A stretch of 7,612 nucleotides of DNA, from NCBI GenBank assembly GCA_001789355.1, contig MFZI01000037.1, forward strand, positions 1 through 7,612, read 5' to 3'. This DNA comes from Candidatus Roizmanbacteria bacterium RIFCSPHIGHO2_01_FULL_39_8. GTDB lineage: Bacteria > Patescibacteriota > Microgenomatia > UBA1406 > GWC2-37-13. This document shows, one piece after another, positions 5,375-7,612 of this stretch. A program made the position numbers and the translations under genes. The notes beneath the pieces are model-generated. The model did no database searches. It saw only the letters and a list, made by a program, of their open reading frames with translations, and was not told the DNA's origin. Each line of letters opens with the position of its first letter. Within the stretch, counting starts at the first letter, position 1.

Positions 5375-6424
5375 ATGTTTAGACTAGTATCATTATCTTA
5401 TGGGGGAAGAACTTTGATCTATAAAATTATAGTTGTATTAGCTTTCTTTTCTCTTGGTTCGGATATGATTTTCTATCCCGGTTTTTTCAAGAAATACTTA
5501 TTTGTCAGTCCACTTATTTTTTTTACTCTATCTCTACTTTTTACACTATTTTTAACGTTAATATATAAAAAAGAGAAACCTGCCGATGACTTTATTTTTT
5601 TTAGGAAAATAAATAATTATTTTCTGCTGCCGCTCATCTTTGCACTTTCACTAGTGTTTACGACTTTAGAATACTTAAATTATCCTAACTATATTTTTAG
5701 CACTTTCCATATTCATCTAGAACACCTTTTTTATTTATTAGTTTTAAACCTTTCCTTGACCTTATGCTTTATGAACAAAGAGATTCTCACAAGAAATAAA
5801 AAGTACTTGATTTTTGGTTTTTCTCTCTTTCTTATATATTCGGGAATTGCAATTAAATCCTGGCAGGGTGGCTATTTTTCTTCCTTTATAGATGAGGATG
5901 GTCTCTTTGAGAATCTGCAGTTTTTCTTTTATCTCGCCTCATCAATTACTGCATTTTTAATTGCCTTAAGGGAGTATAGAAAGGGGAAATATATATTCGC
6001 TATTTGTTTTGTAGCGCTCACCATCGTTATGTTTTTTATAGCAGGAGAGGAAATATCCTGGGGGCAGCGGTTTTTAAAAATTCAGTCTCCTGAGATTCTA
6101 GTTCAATACAATGCACAGAGAGAAATTAATATTCATAATTTAAATGGCATTAATTCTTATCAGTATCTGTATTATATGTTTGTTTCACTTCTCTGTTTTT
6201 CTTCATGGATTATCATAAAATATCTTCCTAGGGGAATTCGATCATTATTTAAACCATTCATCCCTCCCTGGTACCTCACGGGTTATTTTTTACCAATTTT
6301 CTTTATCTATTTTTATATCAAGGTATTACAAGGGACTCATTTGGAGTGGAGAGAATTTGGAGAACTTTTGTTGGCGCTGGGATTTTTGGTTTATTTTTTT
6401 GAAATTCATGCTGTAAAAAGTTGA
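5375..6424 (+). CDS. Polytopic membrane protein of unknown function with GEEISWGQR motif
   Basis: 349-residue, strongly hydrophobic protein with about nine to ten predicted membrane segments (about 12-34, 43-64, 82-99, 113-132, 144-160, 181-198, 205-223, 263-282, 300-317, 328-343). Conserved-looking polar residues cluster at membrane edges: DEDGLFENLQF (173-183), GEEISWGQR (224-232), then SPEILVQYNAQREINIHNL (238-256) and HLEWREFGE (322-330). I recall the combination ExxLxENLQ, GEEISWGQR and N-x-Q-x-E-x-N-x-HNL from uncharacterised inner-membrane proteins across bacteria but cannot name a function. Acidic, Asn and His residues there would suit metal or lipid-linked-substrate chemistry; that is inference. 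ATG 5375 fits the promoter directly upstream. It is 16 bp before the UreH-like gene and may be cotranscribed. T-rich composition reflects the hydrophobic codons. Confidence 0.8.
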   Translation: MFRLVSLSYGGRTLIYKIIVVLAFFSLGSDMIFYPGFFKKYLFVSPLIFFTLSLLFTLFLTLIYKKEKPADDFIFFRKINNYFLLPLIFALSLVFTTLEYLNYPNYIFSTFHIHLEHLFYLLVLNLSLTLCFMNKEILTRNKKYLIFGFSLFLIYSGIAIKSWQGGYFSSFIDEDGLFENLQFFFYLASSITAFLIALREYRKGKYIFAICFVALTIVMFFIAGEEISWGQRFLKIQSPEILVQYNAQREINIHNLNGINSYQYLYYMFVSLLCFSSWIIIKYLPRGIRSLFKPFIPPWYLTGYFLPIFFIYFYIKVLQGTHLEWREFGELLLALGFLVYFFEIHAVKS

Positions 6425-6430
6425 TAAAAT
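6422..6430 (+). promoter_or_regulatory. Candidate extended -10 for the UreH-like gene
   Basis: TGA plus TAAAAT (6425-6430, 5 of 6). The TGA is also the stop codon of the preceding gene. The predicted start is near 6437, 4 nt before ATG 6441, the same geometry as at 5359-5375. No -35 is recognisable, so it could also be a chance AT-rich match within an operon. Confidence 0.35.
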
Positions 6431-6440
6431 TGTTAGTGAA

Positions 6441-7088
6441 ATGAACGAATTATATACTCTCGGCTTCGGTCTGCTTCTTGGAATAAAACATGTTTTTGAA
6501 GCTGATCATCTCATCGCCATATCGACTATGCTCACCGAGAAAAAAAATCCGCAGAAGGCGGCCTTGATCGGTACCTTTTGGGGAATTGGTCATACCACGA
6601 CTCTTTTTGTAGTGGGTTTATCTGTCCTCTTGTTGAGATTGTCAATCCCGCAAGCAATAGCAGAAAGGTTGGAAATTATTGTAGGATTGATGCTGATTGT
6701 TTTAGGCGTTCAGAGTATTCGGAAAAAAGTTGTCTCGCATGAACATAAGCATACTCATGGATCGATTTCGCATAGTCATCTACATCAAGATCACACACAT
6801 CAACACAAGAAATCTTTTTTCATCGGAATGGTTCATGGATTCGCGGGAAGTGGAGCTTTGATGGTGCTGGTTTTATCTCTCATCAACTCAGTCTGGCAGG
6901 GAATTCTTTATATATTATTATTCGGGCTGGGTTCAACAATTAGTATGACTTTTATGAGCCTGGTTATCGGTCTTCCCCTCTCCAAATCACTAACAGTATT
7001 CAATAAAACCGAACAATACATCCGTTTACTAGCAGGTATGATTAGTGTTTTATTTGGGATTTCGATCATCTATTCGATACTTCATTGA
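6441..7088 (+). CDS. UreH/NicO-like metal transporter with His-rich loop
   Basis: 215-residue membrane protein of the UreH / nickel-cobalt (NicO-like) transporter group. The defining first-helix motif H-x4-D-H is present as H17-VFEA-D22-H23 in GIKHVFEADHLIAIST. The second motif GTFWGIGHTTTLF holds H51, and the fourth-helix motif is GMVHGFAGSGAL (129-140, H132). It has six predicted membrane segments, with FGLGSTISMTF (161-171) in the fifth. The cytoplasmic or external loop at 100-122 carries ten histidines in 23 residues, a typical metal-binding stretch. Substrate is probably a divalent transition metal (Ni, Co or similar); direction is not predictable. No urease, hydrogenase or cobalamin gene is in the window to suggest nickel use. 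ATG 6441 lies 16 bp after the membrane-protein stop, with no Shine-Dalgarno. The TGA stop is 25 bp before the cupin ATG and overlaps that gene's promoter region. Confidence 0.85.
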   Translation: MNELYTLGFGLLLGIKHVFEADHLIAISTMLTEKKNPQKAALIGTFWGIGHTTTLFVVGLSVLLLRLSIPQAIAERLEIIVGLMLIVLGVQSIRKKVVSHEHKHTHGSISHSHLHQDHTHQHKKSFFIGMVHGFAGSGALMVLVLSLINSVWQGILYILLFGLGSTISMTFMSLVIGLPLSKSLTVFNKTEQYIRLLAGMISVLFGISIIYSILH

Positions 7089-7098
7089 GATCAATATT

Positions 7099-7107
7099 TG
7101 TTATACT
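7099..7107 (+). promoter_or_regulatory. Extended -10 promoter for the cupin gene
   Basis: TGT followed by TATACT (7102-7107, 5 of 6). Counting 7 nt from its end puts the transcript start on the A of ATG 7114, so the cupin mRNA would be leaderless. No good -35 is found at normal spacing, which an extended -10 can do without. Confidence 0.5.
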
Positions 7108-7113
7108 TTCGTC

Positions 7114-7497
7114 ATGATAGGATTTCTCGTAAATATTGAGGAAAAGACGAGAACGAATACTTTTTTCCGCCAAGTACTTTATACAGGTCAGCATGAGCAG
7201 GTTGTTGTTATGAGCCTTCAACCCAACGAGGATATCGGAGAAGAAATACATGAGATTGTGGATCAGTTTTTGCGGATTGAGGAAGGTGTAGGAAAGGTAA
7301 TAATGAGTGGAGAAGAGCATAGGATAAAAGATGGCGATGCTTTTGTTGTTCCCGCGGGTACAAAACATAATGTAATAAACACTTCCTCTGGGAAAGCATT
7401 AAAGCTTTATACGATTTATTCCCCTCCACACCATAAAGATAAAACGCTCCACAAGACAAAAGCTGATGCGATAGCTGATAAAGAAAACCATCTATAA
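7114..7497 (+). CDS. Single-domain cupin protein
   Basis: 127-residue small beta-barrel protein of the cupin superfamily (Cupin_2 type). Cupin motif 1 appears as GEEIHEIVDQFLRIEEGVG (42-60) with candidate metal ligand H46 and, where many cupins have further His/Glu ligands, D50-Q51. Motif 2 is complete: GDAFVVPAGTKHNVIN (74-89), fitting G-x5-P-x-G-x2-H-x3-N, with ligand H85. The end KLYTIYSPPHHKDKTLHKTKADA is characteristic of a widespread subfamily of stand-alone cupins with no assigned substrate; a metal-dependent sugar- or small-molecule-binding role is only a family-level guess. The frame is open from 7045, but ATG 7114 is chosen: family similarity starts at about residue 2, the earlier residues come from the end of the UreH-like gene in another frame, and a -10 box lies just upstream. 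It ends TAA. Confidence 0.85.
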   Translation: MIGFLVNIEEKTRTNTFFRQVLYTGQHEQVVVMSLQPNEDIGEEIHEIVDQFLRIEEGVGKVIMSGEEHRIKDGDAFVVPAGTKHNVINTSSGKALKLYTIYSPPHHKDKTLHKTKADAIADKENHL

Positions 7498-7530
7498 AAA
7501 GTTAATGTGACTTTTATTGTGAAATAGGCC

Positions 7531-7612
7531 ATGATTGTAGATCTTCCTGAAATAAAAATAATGTATGTTCAATCAGAAAATGGTGTGGCAGACTCTCGAG
7601 AAGCGTTCAATA
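7531..7612 (+). CDS. Partial gene at window edge, possibly GyrI-like domain
   Basis: ATG 7531 opens a frame that stays open for all 27 codons to the window end (MIVDLPEIKIMYVQSENG, then VADSREAFN). It starts 33 bp after the cupin stop in the same direction. The opening looks like a beta strand followed by a helix with AFN, somewhat like the start of GyrI-like (SOUL/effector-binding) small-molecule-binding proteins, but 27 residues cannot settle this. No Shine-Dalgarno is visible. Confidence 0.4.
   Translation, partial: MIVDLPEIKIMYVQSENGVADSREAFN

Noticed and set aside
7045..7113. Upstream ATG at 7045 for the cupin gene, adding 23 residues
   Set aside because: The added residues are a frame-shifted reading of the end of the UreH-like gene and have no cupin similarity; ATG 7114 has its own -10 box.
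1..7612. CRISPR array, rRNA, tRNA, integrase or transposase genes
   Set aside because: No regularly spaced repeats, RNA-gene structures or recombinase motifs were found in the window.

Overview
The window is about 7.6 kb of moderately AT-rich bacterial DNA. It most resembles a Candidate Phyla Radiation (Patescibacteria) genome, perhaps Microgenomates. That assignment is inference from four things: compact gene spacing, almost no Shine-Dalgarno sequences, extended -10 promoters sitting directly in front of start codons, and the gene mix (YkuK-like RNase H-fold protein, stand-alone four-helix-bundle protein, proteins of unknown family). UGA works as a normal stop codon here, because UreH-like and cupin would fuse into nonsense if it were read through.

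Left part (1-1080): a YkuK/DUF458-type RNase H-fold gene on the + strand faces a small four-helix-bundle gene (S23/IVP family) on the - strand. The small gene is enclosed by an imperfect inverted repeat of about 59 bp per arm. The unit (598-1076) fills the gap between the stop codons of its two neighbours almost exactly and is built like a 23S rRNA intervening sequence, but it lies between protein genes.

Central part (1081-4288): a proteostasis block. groES-groEL has a strong consensus promoter, an unusually long leader containing a candidate operator (TACCG-N9-CGGTA, not the CIRCE sequence), and a textbook terminator. Divergently from the same 117-bp gap runs a Lon-type AAA+ ATPase. It lacks the substrate-binding N-domain and the whole protease domain, and its pore loops are altered. 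It is the most unusual protein in the window and, from its position, a possible chaperone-like partner of GroESL.

Right part (4289-7612): two consecutive open frames (102 and 227 codons) lie in the same frame, separated by a single TGA. They read as one protein of about 335 residues, so this is probably a nonsense-interrupted gene. A GC-rich hairpin overlaps the promoter of a polytopic membrane protein of unknown function with a striking GEEISWGQR motif. Next come a UreH/NicO-like metal transporter with a histidine-rich loop, a cupin protein, and the first 27 codons of a gene that runs off the window. Several of these genes have a TGn-TATAAT-like box 5-10 nt before the ATG, so their mRNAs should be leaderless or nearly so.
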